A stretch of 38,478 nt of DNA from the NCBI GenBank assembly GCA_030685215.1, contig JAUXQB010000184.1, forward strand, positions 1 through 38,478. The letters run 5' to 3'. Below the pieces are notes generated by a model, which had not been told where the DNA came from, made no database searches, and saw only the letters and a program-made list of their open reading frames with translations. Source of the stretch: Actinomycetota bacterium. GTDB taxonomy: Bacteria; Actinomycetota; Acidimicrobiia; Acidimicrobiales; Ilumatobacteraceae. The position numbers were made by a program, and so were the translations under genes. This document shows positions 1 through 6,918 of this stretch, piece by piece; within the stretch, counting starts at the first letter, position 1, and each line of letters starts with the position of its first letter.

Positions 1-226
1 CACACGCACTTGCAGAACTCGGCGCCACACCCCAACGTTCGACCCGGGCGTTACTTTCCGAAGCGATCGGCTGAGTCCGATCTACCAGCGATCACGACCC
101 GCAGCGACAAAGGGGACGATCGGCAGGGTCGATGACCACGAAGACCGGCCTTCTCAAGGACGTCACTGGTTCGGGCGTGTCGGTGGCCGGAGCTCAGCAA
201 GTACGCTCTTCCGCCGGGCACCGTCC

Positions 227-252
227 AAACAGGTGGGTTTCTCCCACCGTTT
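227..252 (+). terminator. weak hairpin upstream of tRNA-Lys
   Basis: A GGTGGG/CCCACC stem (232-237 with 243-248) with a short T-rich loop extends through AAAC/GTTT arms with one bulged A. It could end a transcript entering from the left edge, but there is no clear T-run after it. The rest of 1-270 shows no convincing gene on either strand: the frames open there have composition unlike the neighbouring proteins and run into the tRNA. Confidence 0.3.
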
Positions 253-270
253 CGTCCGGTCCCGCCCCTC

Positions 271-342
271 GCCCCTCTAGCTCAATGGTAGAGCAGTGGA
301 CTTTTAATCCATTGGTTCAGGGTTCGAGCCCCTGGGGGGGCA
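271..342 (+). tRNA. tRNA-Lys (anticodon TTT)
   Basis: A full cloverleaf can be drawn. The acceptor stem pairs 271-277 with 335-341 (one T-G wobble) and the discriminator is A342. The D stem is GCTC/GAGC (280-283 with 291-294). The anticodon stem pairs 296-300 with 308-312 around the loop CTTTTAA, with anticodon TTT at 303-305. The T arm is CAGGG-TTCGAGC-CCCTG (318-334). No CCA is encoded, so the 3' end must be added by CCA transferase. Confidence 0.97.
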
Positions 343-394
343 CGTACATCTGATGTTGCTTCAGGACGCGAGCAGTGACGTCGATAACCACTCG

Positions 395-1138
395 ATGTCT
401 CAGAACGCTCCCCCCACCCCTGGCGTGCCGTACCTGGCACCGGCCGCTCCTCGAATCAGTCCCCCGGCACCGGCACCGGCACCGGGCTCGGGTCCGACCC
501 GACCGATGCCGCAGTTCACGCCTGGCGGGCAGACCGCGATGGGCGCGCTCGATGAACGGCGTGAAGTGGCGGCCCGCAAGAACCGCCGCAAGCGTCGGAT
601 CGCGGCCGTCGTGGTGTCGCTGCTCGCCGCGGGCGGGGCGTACGGCGGTTGGTCGTGGTGGCAGGCTCAGCAACCGAAGGTCGTGACGTTCGCCGCTGAG
701 GAGCGCTGGGTGATGGAAGCGGCGGGCTACTCGTTCGCGATGCCGACCACACCGGTGGAGGAGAGCTTCTCCGAGAACGTCATGGGCATGCAGATGACCG
801 GCACCGCCTACACGATCAAGTCCGGCGACGACCTCAGGCTCGAGGTGCTCACGATGCAGTTCGAGGTCGTCCTCGGTCCGGCCGCGCAGAACGGCTTCGA
901 CGGCATCATCGACGGCATGGCACAGCGCTCCGGCGGAACCCTCACCTCGAACGAGTCATTCATGCAGGGCGACATCGAACGACGCACCGCCATCATCGAA
1001 CTCGAGGGCGAACGGTTCTTCGTCGACGGATTCGCCAAGGGCAGCGTGGTCATCCTCGTCACCGGTGGCGTGCCGTTCGATGACGACAACCCACCGGACA
1101 CCTACCAGGGCATCGTCGACAGCGTCGTCTTCGTGTAG
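395..1138 (+). CDS. single-pass membrane protein with extracytoplasmic domain, unknown function
   Basis: The 247-residue product has a Pro/Ala-rich cytoplasmic N-terminus (about residues 1-50), a run of basic residues, one membrane segment at about 68-90, and an external domain of about 150 residues with no family I recognise. The gene begins just after tRNA-Lys. An in-frame ATG at 353 would add 14 residues but lies only 10 bases past the tRNA, so the ATG at 395 (protein start MSQNAP) is preferred; neither has a clear Shine-Dalgarno. The same plan (Pro-rich tail, basic stop, one membrane helix, acidic outer domain) recurs in the product of 10742-11755, so both may belong to one loose class of envelope proteins. 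The function cannot be assigned from sequence. Confidence 0.75.
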   Translation: MSQNAPPTPGVPYLAPAAPRISPPAPAPAPGSGPTRPMPQFTPGGQTAMGALDERREVAARKNRRKRRIAAVVVSLLAAGGAYGGWSWWQAQQPKVVTFAAEERWVMEAAGYSFAMPTTPVEESFSENVMGMQMTGTAYTIKSGDDLRLEVLTMQFEVVLGPAAQNGFDGIIDGMAQRSGGTLTSNESFMQGDIERRTAIIELEGERFFVDGFAKGSVVILVTGGVPFDDDNPPDTYQGIVDSVVFV

Positions 1139-1139
1139 G

Positions 1140-1532
1140 TCAGCCGGCGCTGGTGTACATCACCATCGCCTGGCGAGTGTCGAGGTACTCCTCCAGGCGC
1201 GTGATGCGACCGTCGGCGACCCAGAAGCGGATCATCGCCGGCATCTTCAGCGGGCCGTGCTTCGCGTCGCCGACCAGCACGTGTTGCTGCACGAATCCAC
1301 CCGGCGACGGGAAGCGCTGGATCTTCGTGTACTGCAAACCCGTCACGCGGCGGTGCATGTCGTGCAGCGTCGCCAGGTTCTCCTCGACGGTCTGCTCGCG
1401 CTGGTCGAAGTTGTGCCAGATCTTCGCGTCGGGTGAGTAGGCAGCACGGACCACCGTCTCGTCGGCGGCGAGGATGCCCGCCAGCAGTCGGTCGCCCAAC
1501 TCGTTCATCTCCGCTTCGGTCAGTTCGTCCAT
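1140..1532 (-). CDS. NTF2-like / SnoaL-type fold protein
   Basis: The 130-residue product has the length and pattern of the NTF2-like (SnoaL, ketosteroid-isomerase-like) cone fold: an N-terminal helix, an early 'YSPDAKIWHNFD' strand-turn and alternating strands ending 'ITRLEEYLDTRQ'. Members are small-molecule isomerases, hydrolases or binding proteins; the substrate cannot be read here. The ATG at 1532 is chosen because the minus strand carries TACGTT exactly 6 bases before it (1539-1544), placing the transcription start on the ATG, a leaderless arrangement seen repeatedly in this window. Earlier in-frame starts (1559, 1634) would run the protein through the inverted-repeat element. The gene converges with the one ending at 1138 and is divergent from the crotonase at 1667. 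Confidence 0.8.
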   Translation of the reverse strand: MDELTEAEMNELGDRLLAGILAADETVVRAAYSPDAKIWHNFDQREQTVEENLATLHDMHRRVTGLQYTKIQRFPSPGGFVQQHVLVGDAKHGPLKMPAMIRFWVADGRITRLEEYLDTRQAMVMYTSAG

Positions 1533-1538
1533 GCCGGC

Positions 1539-1544
1539 AACGTA
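1539..1544 (-). promoter_or_regulatory. leaderless -10 box of the NTF2-like gene
   Basis: The minus strand reads TACGTT (TANNNT class) and then six bases to the ATG at 1532. The inverted copy of the 1557-1641 element covers the expected -35 region, so the element may influence this promoter. No -35 consensus is visible. Confidence 0.45.
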
Positions 1545-1556
1545 CTGCCGCAGCGG

Positions 1557-1641
1557 CATCCGAGTGCCAGCGGCCCGACGGGGTGCGCGCTGCCCCACGG
1601 ATGGTCGGCTGGCACTCGGATGGTTGGCTGGCACTCGGATG
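1557..1641. repeat. intergenic element: one inverted and two tandem direct copies of a 15-bp unit
   Basis: The unit GCTGGCACTCGGATG occurs at 1608-1622 and 1627-1641 (period 19), and its exact reverse complement lies at 1557-1571. The 15-bp perfect arms can form a large hairpin whose loop contains a further GGGG/CCCC pair. It fills the space between two divergent genes. It could be a two-site operator, a palindromic repeat element, or both. The element at 17816-17889 has the same plan with a different sequence. Confidence 0.7.
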
Positions 1642-1666
1642 GGGTTGGGGGCGCGAGACTGGGGCG

Positions 1667-2443
1667 GTGAGCTACCGACATCTGCTGGTCACCATCGACG
1701 GGGCCGTCGCCACCATCACGCTCGACCGACCGGAGAAGCGCAACGCGCTCGCGCTCGAAGTGATGGAAGAGCTCACCCAGGCACTGCGCGACGTGGCCGG
1801 CAGCGACGCGACCGGCGTGATCCTGGCCGCCAACGGCCCGGTGTTCTCCGCCGGGCACAACTTCGGCGACATGGCCGGCGCCGAGCTGGCCGACATCCGC
1901 CACCTGTTCGACGTGTGCACGGAGATGATGAACACGGTGCAGTCGATCCCGCAGGTGGTGATCGCACGCGTGCACGCGCTCGCCACCGCCGCGGGGTGCC
2001 AGCTCGTCGCCACCTGCGATCTCGCCGTCGCCGCCGAGTCGGCGGGCTTCGCCATCCCCGGCGGCAAGGGCGGGCTGTTCTGCCACACGCCACTGGTCGC
2101 GGTGGCGCGCAACATCGGTCGCAAGCGCGCCTTGGAGATGGCACTCACCGGCGACCCGATCACCGCCGCCACCGCCGCCGAGTGGGGACTCATCAACCAT
2201 GCGGTGCCCGACGCGGAGCTCGAGGCCGCCACCGCCGACCTGCTCGCACGCGCCACCCGCGGCAGCGTCGCGAGCAAGGCGATGGGCAAGCGCACCTTCT
2301 ACGCGCAGGTGGGCCTCGACCAGCCCGATGCCTACGCACTGGCGGTGGAGACGATGTCGCAGGCAGCCACCACGCCCGACGCGCAGGAAGGCATCGCCGC
2401 GTTCCTCGAGAAGCGGAAGCCGAACTTCACGCACCGCGAGTGA
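1667..2443 (+). CDS. enoyl-CoA hydratase/isomerase family protein, ECHDC3-like
   Basis: The 258-residue product is a full-length crotonase-fold protein. It has the N-terminal 'ITLDRPEKRNAL' signature, an 'FSAGHNF' oxyanion-hole segment and the C-terminal 'QEGIAAFLEKRKP' tail. The central stretch reads ATAAGCQLVATCDLAVA, then GFAIPGGKGGLFCHTP, which matches the ECHDC3 branch rather than typical hydratases. At the two places where classical hydratases carry catalytic glutamates (the GGGCE and QPE motifs) this protein has Q and G, so it probably does not hydrate enoyl-CoA by the usual two-Glu mechanism. The GTG at 1667 fits the family N-terminus; upstream in-frame starts would translate the repeat element. 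Assignment to the superfamily is firm; the reaction is unknown. Confidence 0.88.
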   Translation: MSYRHLLVTIDGAVATITLDRPEKRNALALEVMEELTQALRDVAGSDATGVILAANGPVFSAGHNFGDMAGAELADIRHLFDVCTEMMNTVQSIPQVVIARVHALATAAGCQLVATCDLAVAAESAGFAIPGGKGGLFCHTPLVAVARNIGRKRALEMALTGDPITAATAAEWGLINHAVPDAELEAATADLLARATRGSVASKAMGKRTFYAQVGLDQPDAYALAVETMSQAATTPDAQEGIAAFLEKRKPNFTHRE

Positions 2444-2453
2444 GCGACACGAG

Positions 2454-2482
2454 TTGCATCACATACCCCCTAGGGGTACACT
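2454..2482 (+). promoter_or_regulatory. csoR promoter with copper operator
   Basis: A -35 box TTGCAT (2454-2459), a 17-bp spacer and a -10 box TACACT (2477-2482) are visible. The perfect palindrome TACCCCCTAGGGGTA (2464-2478) sits between the boxes, a typical CsoR operator placement that would block RNA polymerase without copper. The predicted transcription start (about 2489) is one base before the GTG start, so the message is essentially leaderless. Confidence 0.85.
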
Positions 2483-2489
2483 GACGCCC

Positions 2490-2783
2490 GTGGCAGCGAC
2501 ACCGGGATACGCAGATCAGAAGCAGCAGGTGCTCACGCGACTCCGTCGCATCGAGGGCCAGGTACGCGGGCTCCAGCGGCTGATCGACGAGGACACCTAC
2601 TGCATCGACGTGCTCACGCAAGTGGCAGCCGTCAGCAAGGCGCTGCAGGGCGTGGGCCTGCACCTGCTCGACGAGCACCTGCAGCACTGTGTCGCCGGCG
2701 CCGCAGCCGGCGGCGACGCCGACCGCACCAACGAGCTCGTCCACGAAGCAACCAAGGCAGTCGAACGACTGCTCCGGGCATGA
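2490..2783 (+). CDS. csoR: CsoR copper-sensing transcriptional repressor
   Basis: The 97-residue all-helical repressor belongs to the CsoR/RcnR (DUF156) family. The Cu(I) ligand set Cys-His-Cys is present as C38, H63 and C67, with the same spacing as C36-H61-C65 of the Mycobacterium tuberculosis protein, and the conserved 'RRIEGQVRGLQRLI' helix is intact. Without copper it should bind the palindrome at 2464-2478; Cu(I) binding releases it and switches on csoR-copZ-copA. The GTG at 2490 is chosen from the family N-terminus and from the -10 box seven bases upstream. Its stop codon overlaps an ATG (2780), but copZ more likely starts at 2810. Confidence 0.95.
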   Translation: MAATPGYADQKQQVLTRLRRIEGQVRGLQRLIDEDTYCIDVLTQVAAVSKALQGVGLHLLDEHLQHCVAGAAAGGDADRTNELVHEATKAVERLLRA

Positions 2784-2809
2784 GCCCGGACGATGAGAGG
2801 AACCAACAC

Positions 2810-3013
2810 ATGAGCGCACTCACCTTCTCCGTACCGGGCATGACCTGCGGCCACTGCGAAGCCGCGGTCAAGGGCGAGGTCGGCAAGGTGGCCGGCGTCG
2901 CCGACGTTGCCGTCGACCTCGACACCAAGCTCGTCACCGTCACCGGCGACCTGCTCGATCACGGCGCCATCGTGGCCGCGATCGACGAAGCCGGCTTCGA
3001 AGTCGCGAGCTGA
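2810..3013 (+). CDS. copZ: CopZ-type copper chaperone (HMA domain)
   Basis: The 67-residue protein is a single heavy-metal-associated domain. GMTCGHC places the Cu(I) ligands at C13 and C16, and the rest shows the beta-alpha-beta-beta-alpha-beta pattern ending 'AIDEAGFEV'. It should carry Cu(I) in the cytosol to CopA. The ATG at 2810 has a good ribosome-binding site (AGAGGA, about 9 bases upstream). The in-frame ATG at 2780, which overlaps the csoR stop, would add ten polar residues and is less likely. It lies between csoR and copA in one transcription unit. Confidence 0.93.
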   Translation: MSALTFSVPGMTCGHCEAAVKGEVGKVAGVADVAVDLDTKLVTVTGDLLDHGAIVAAIDEAGFEVAS

Positions 3014-3016
3014 CCC

Positions 3017-3157
3017 GTGCCGCGCGTCGCCGTCCGTCTCGTGGGGTTCGCGATGGCGCTCGCCGTCGCGTTCGGTGGCGCGTACGCACTCGGCGACCGC
3101 TCGCAGCCGGCCGAACCCCCGGCACACGAGATGACACCCGGCGAGACCATGCCATGA
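3017..3157 (+). CDS. 46-residue membrane peptide of the copper operon
   Basis: A GTG-started ORF of 46 codons lies three bases after the copZ stop. Its TGA overlaps the copA ATG (ATGA), so it is tightly embedded in the operon. The product has an Arg-containing N-terminus, one membrane helix (about residues 8-25, LVGFAMALAVAFGGAYAL), and a short Pro-rich tail with His and three Met residues (AHEMTP, ETMP) that could bind copper at the outer face. It resembles the N-terminal membrane anchor of longer proteins I recall in actinobacterial copper operons, so it may be a shortened relative; this is inference. Translational coupling to copA is likely. Confidence 0.65.
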   Translation: MPRVAVRLVGFAMALAVAFGGAYALGDRSQPAEPPAHEMTPGETMP

Positions 3158-5418
3158 GCGCGACCACCGAGAACACGCTCGAGCACGTCGACCTCGAGCT
3201 CACCGGGATGACGTGCGCGGCCTGCGCCGCCCGTATCGAGAAGAAGCTCAACCGTCTCGACGGCGTGACCGCCACGGTGAACTACGCCACCGAGAAGGCC
3301 AACGTCACGTTCGCGCCCGGCACCGCCACCACCGACGCGCTCATCGCCACCGTGGAGTCCATCGGCTACGGCGCCGCACTGCCGGCGGCACTCGGCGAGG
3401 AGCGCCCCGACGCATCGCTGGCACGTGCCGCCGACCTGCAGCGGCGCCTGATCGTGGCCATCGCGTTCGGCCTGCCGGTGCTGGTGCTGTCGATGGTGCC
3501 GCCGTTCCAGTTCCGCGGCTGGCAGTGGGTGGCACTCGTGCTCGCCACCCCGGTCGCACTCTGGTCGGCATGGCCCTTCCACCTCGCCGCGTGGAGGAAC
3601 CTCCGCCAGGCCGAGGCGAGCATGGACACGCTCGTGTCGGTCGGCGTGACCGCCGCCTACGGCTGGAGCCTGTACGCGCTGCTCGCCACCTCCGCCGGCG
3701 ACCTCGGCGCCACCATGCCGATGTCGCTGGTGCCCTCACGCGGCGACAGTCACCACCTCTACCTCGAAGTGGCCAGCACCACGGTGGCGCTCATCCTCGC
3801 CGGCCGCTGGTTCGAGGTGCGGGCCAAGCGACGCGCCGGTGGCGCGCTGCGCGCGCTGCTCGCGCTCGGTGCCGACACCGCCAGCGTGCTGCAGCCCGAC
3901 GGCAGCGAGCTCCAGGTCGCGGCCGGCGACCTGCGCGTGGGCGACCGCTTCGTGGTGCGCCCCGGCGATCGCATCGCCACCGACGGCATGGTCGAGTCGG
4001 GAACCTCCGCAGTCGACATGAGCCTGGTCACCGGCGAGAGCGTGCCGGTGGAGGTGGCTCCCGGCAGCGCGGTCACGGGCGCCACCATCAACGCCAACGG
4101 TCGACTCGTGGTGCGCGCCACGCGGGTGGGCGCCGACACCGCCCTGTCGCAGATGGCCCGTCTCGTCGAAGCCGCACAGAGCGGCAAGGCACCCGTGCAA
4201 CGCCTGGCCGATCGCGTGGCCGGCGTGTTCGTGCCGGTGGTCATCACGCTGGCTGCGGCCACCCTCGGCTACTGGTTCGCACGCACCGACAGCCTCTCCC
4301 AGGCGATGGCACCGGCGATGGCCGTGCTCATCATCGCCTGCCCGTGCGCGCTCGGCCTCGCCACGCCCACTGCGCTGCTGGTGGGCACCGGCCGCGGCGC
4401 ACAGCTCGGCATCCTCATCAAGGGTCCCGAGATCTTGGAGAGCACCCGCAAGGTCGACACCATCGTGCTCGACAAGACCGGCACCGTCACCACCGGTGTG
4501 ATGGAAGTGGTGCGGCTCGACCCGCTCGGCGACATGTCCGCCACTCGCCTGCTGCAGCTGGCCACCGCGATCGAACGCAACAGCGAGCACCCCATCGCGG
4601 CCGCGATCGTGCGCGCGTCCGCGGCCGACCCGGGCACCGGCTCGATCGACGACGGCACGGTCAGCGACTTCGTCGCCCTCACCGGCGTGGGTGCGCAGGC
4701 GATGGTCGCCGGAGCACTCGTCACCGTCGGCCGCGCGGCTGCGGACGACGTACCCGCCGACGCCGAGGGGCTGACCGTGGTGGCCGTGCACGTCGACGGC
4801 ACGCTGGTGGGCACCATCGCCGTCGCCGACACCGTGAAGCCGTCGAGCGCGGCCGCCATCGCACGCCTGCGGGCGCTCGGCCTGCGGCCGATCCTGCTCA
4901 CCGGCGACAATGCGGCCACCGCCGCCGCGGTCGGCACCGAGGTGGGCATCGCGCCCGCCGACGTCATCGCCGGCGTGCTGCCCGCGCAGAAGGTCACCGA
5001 GGTGCAGCGGCTGCAGGCCGAGGGCCGCGTGGTGGCGATGGTGGGCGACGGCGTCAACGACGCGGCCGCCCTCGCGCAGGCCGATCTCGGCATCGCGATG
5101 GGCACCGGCACCGACGTCGCCATCGAAGCCAGCGACCTCACGCTCGTGCGTGCGGATCTGCACGCGGCCGCCGACGCCATCCGGCTCAGCCGGCGCACGC
5201 TGGCCGTCATCAAGGGCAACCTGTTCTGGGCGTTCGCCTACAACGTCGCCGCCATCCCGCTGGCGATGTCGTGGCGGCTCTCGCCGGTGGTGGCCAGCGC
5301 CGCCATGGCGTTCAGCAGCGTGTTCGTGGTCAGCAACAGCCTGCGCCTGCGGCGCTTCCGCCCCGTGATGGCACACGAGCACGCCGAGGCGCCGGCCATG
5401 GAGAATGCTGGTATTTGA
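3154..5418 (+). CDS. copA: copper-exporting P1B-type ATPase CopA
   Basis: The 754-residue protein carries the full set of Cu(I) P1B-ATPase features: one N-terminal HMA domain with C21-A-A-C24, eight expected membrane helices, CPC at 396-398 in the translocation helix, the phosphorylated Asp440 in DKTGT, the SEHP motif with H479 typical of heavy-metal pumps, TGES in the actuator domain, and GDGVND at 631-636. It pumps Cu(I) out of the cytosol using ATP, loaded by CopZ. Its start overlaps the stop of the small membrane peptide. It is last in the CsoR-controlled unit. Length and motifs are normal for the family. Confidence 0.96.
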   Translation: MSATTENTLEHVDLELTGMTCAACAARIEKKLNRLDGVTATVNYATEKANVTFAPGTATTDALIATVESIGYGAALPAALGEERPDASLARAADLQRRLIVAIAFGLPVLVLSMVPPFQFRGWQWVALVLATPVALWSAWPFHLAAWRNLRQAEASMDTLVSVGVTAAYGWSLYALLATSAGDLGATMPMSLVPSRGDSHHLYLEVASTTVALILAGRWFEVRAKRRAGGALRALLALGADTASVLQPDGSELQVAAGDLRVGDRFVVRPGDRIATDGMVESGTSAVDMSLVTGESVPVEVAPGSAVTGATINANGRLVVRATRVGADTALSQMARLVEAAQSGKAPVQRLADRVAGVFVPVVITLAAATLGYWFARTDSLSQAMAPAMAVLIIACPCALGLATPTALLVGTGRGAQLGILIKGPEILESTRKVDTIVLDKTGTVTTGVMEVVRLDPLGDMSATRLLQLATAIERNSEHPIAAAIVRASAADPGTGSIDDGTVSDFVALTGVGAQAMVAGALVTVGRAAADDVPADAEGLTVVAVHVDGTLVGTIAVADTVKPSSAAAIARLRALGLRPILLTGDNAATAAAVGTEVGIAPADVIAGVLPAQKVTEVQRLQAEGRVVAMVGDGVNDAAALAQADLGIAMGTGTDVAIEASDLTLVRADLHAAADAIRLSRRTLAVIKGNLFWAFAYNVAAIPLAMSWRLSPVVASAAMAFSSVFVVSNSLRLRRFRPVMAHEHAEAPAMENAGI

Positions 5419-5445
5419 CCACCCGGTGTGGTAGTCCGTGCACCC

Positions 5446-6009
5446 ATGGCAGGAATCTCGTCGGGGGGATCGAGCCCACCCGTCACCGTGCTGTTCGTGT
5501 GCCTCGGCAACCACTGCCGCTCTCCTGCCGCGCACGCCGTCGCCGAAGCGATGATGCACGGCACCCCGGCTCGCATCGGTGACGGGCGATTCGACTCCGC
5601 CGGCACCGGTCGCTCGCACGTCGGCGACCCGCCGCACCCGATGGCGATCGCCGAAGGCGCGCACCGCGGCTACCGGGTGGGCCATCGCTCACGCCAGATC
5701 CATCCCGACGACTTTGCCAACTTCGACCTCATCGTCGCGATGGACCGCAACAACGTCGACGACCTCGAGCGGATGCGCGGCGGCGTCGACCTTCGCCACA
5801 GCTGCTACGCGGCGGTCGAGCCGGTGCAGGTGCAGCTGCTGCGCCGCTGGGACCCGTACGCGATGCCCGGCGACGAGGACCTGCCCGACCCGTGGGGCAA
5901 GACCGCCGACGCGTACCGCAGCATGTTCGACGTGATCGAGCGCTGCCTGCCGCCGCTGCTCGACCACCTGGCCTGGTTGCGCAGCGAGCACACCTCGACG
6001 GCCCACTGA
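5446..6009 (+). CDS. low-molecular-weight protein-tyrosine phosphatase family protein
   Basis: The active-site loop CLGNHCRS (C19 to R25, the CX5R signature) follows an N-terminal strand VTVLFV, and the DP-containing acid loop occurs as DLPDPWGK near the C-terminus. At 187 residues it is slightly longer than typical members (about 155-165) because of a Ser/Gly-rich start and a C-terminal tail. Such enzymes dephosphorylate tyrosine on proteins; some relatives reduce arsenate. It lies 27 bp after copA on the same strand and might be read through from the copper operon, but no functional link is evident. The start at 5446 is chosen to leave a short leader before the first strand. Confidence 0.9.
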   Translation: MAGISSGGSSPPVTVLFVCLGNHCRSPAAHAVAEAMMHGTPARIGDGRFDSAGTGRSHVGDPPHPMAIAEGAHRGYRVGHRSRQIHPDDFANFDLIVAMDRNNVDDLERMRGGVDLRHSCYAAVEPVQVQLLRRWDPYAMPGDEDLPDPWGKTADAYRSMFDVIERCLPPLLDHLAWLRSEHTSTAH

Positions 6010-6028
6010 CCAGCTCGGACGCGGGCAC

Positions 6029-6796
6029 TTAGGCAGCGTCGAGCGCGGCCTCGCGCAGTCGGTGCACCACCGCGTTGCGGTGGTTGCGCACGGTGCGCAC
6101 GCTCACCTCCAGCGCCGCCGCCACCTCCACCTGGCTGCAGCCACGGGCGAGCAGTTCCAGCAGCCGCAGGTCGTGCGCGGTGAGCAGACGCGCTCCGGCG
6201 ACCACCTCGGCGAGCTCGACGCTCGGCTCGATCGCCTCGTCGGTCGCGGGTAGCTCCGCCAGGTCGGGCGGCGTCGGATCGAGCGCGAGCATCCGCCGGA
6301 CCGACCGGCCGAACGCTCGGTACTCGCTGTCGCGCAGCAGGTTCGCCGCCAGGTGCTGCGGCCGTCGTTCGACCGGGTACTCGCGGATCACCGTCCAGGC
6401 TGCCGACAGCAGTTCGTCGAATGCGTCGAACGACCCGCCGGCACGATCGGCACCCCACCGGCGGGCGGTGCCGATCAGCCCGGGCAGCATCCGCTGCAGC
6501 ACCACGCGAGCGGCGAGCTCGTCGGCCCGCGCGGCCAGCAGCAGCTTCGCCAGCACGTCGTTCGCAGCAGCCGAACCGGCCGCATCGGCGTCGGTATCCG
6601 AGCCGGCGAGTCGATCGATCCGCCGGGCGCAGAAGCCGGTGGCCGCCACCACCTCGTCGAGACTGCGGAACCCGACCCCGACGCCCCAGTGCTGGGCCCG
6701 ACACACGACCGCCGGGCGATCGGTGATGGCGGCCCACTCACGCTGCAGGCGGGCGAACAGCGAACGGTTGCTGGCATGGGGAAGGAGCTGAGTCAT
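6029..6796 (-). CDS. sigma-70-like / LuxR-type HTH regulatory protein
   Basis: The 255-residue protein ends in a helix-turn-helix of the sigma region 4 / LuxR type (about residues 205-250: 'LTAHDLRLLELLARGCSQVEVAAALEVSVRTVRNH'). A middle helical region (about 95-175) resembles sigma region 2 in layout (AFDELLSAAW then AANLLRDSEYRAF), but I cannot identify a clear core-polymerase-binding motif. It may be an ECF-like sigma factor or a DNA-binding regulator derived from one. It is divergent from the large FtsK-like ATPase gene (122-bp gap), whose expression it could control; that is inference from position. It converges with the phosphatase gene, 19 bp apart. Confidence 0.7.
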   Translation of the reverse strand: MTQLLPHASNRSLFARLQREWAAITDRPAVVCRAQHWGVGVGFRSLDEVVAATGFCARRIDRLAGSDTDADAAGSAAANDVLAKLLLAARADELAARVVLQRMLPGLIGTARRWGADRAGGSFDAFDELLSAAWTVIREYPVERRPQHLAANLLRDSEYRAFGRSVRRMLALDPTPPDLAELPATDEAIEPSVELAEVVAGARLLTAHDLRLLELLARGCSQVEVAAALEVSVRTVRNHRNAVVHRLREAALDAA

Positions 6797-6918
6797 GCCG
6801 GTGATGATCCGCGCGCACCCTCACCGCTCGACTCACAGGCCGCCTCACCGCAGGCCTCACTGCAGCCATCGGATTCGACTTTCTTGCCGGTTCGGCCCCT
6901 TCGGCGTGCCCAGTAGCG

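Noticed and set aside
132-353. 73-codon plus-strand frame over the tRNA
   Set aside because: It runs through tRNA-Lys, so it cannot be a normal protein gene.
1608-1641. CRISPR remnant
   Set aside because: Only two direct copies with a 4-bp gap plus one inverted copy; no spacers and no cas genes.
2780-2809. copZ start at the ATG overlapping the csoR stop
   Set aside because: It has no ribosome-binding site, whereas the ATG at 2810 has AGAGGA at good spacing and the family-typical N-terminus.
3213-5582. 789-codon plus-strand frame within copA
   Set aside because: It is an Arg/His-rich alternative frame of copA without family features.
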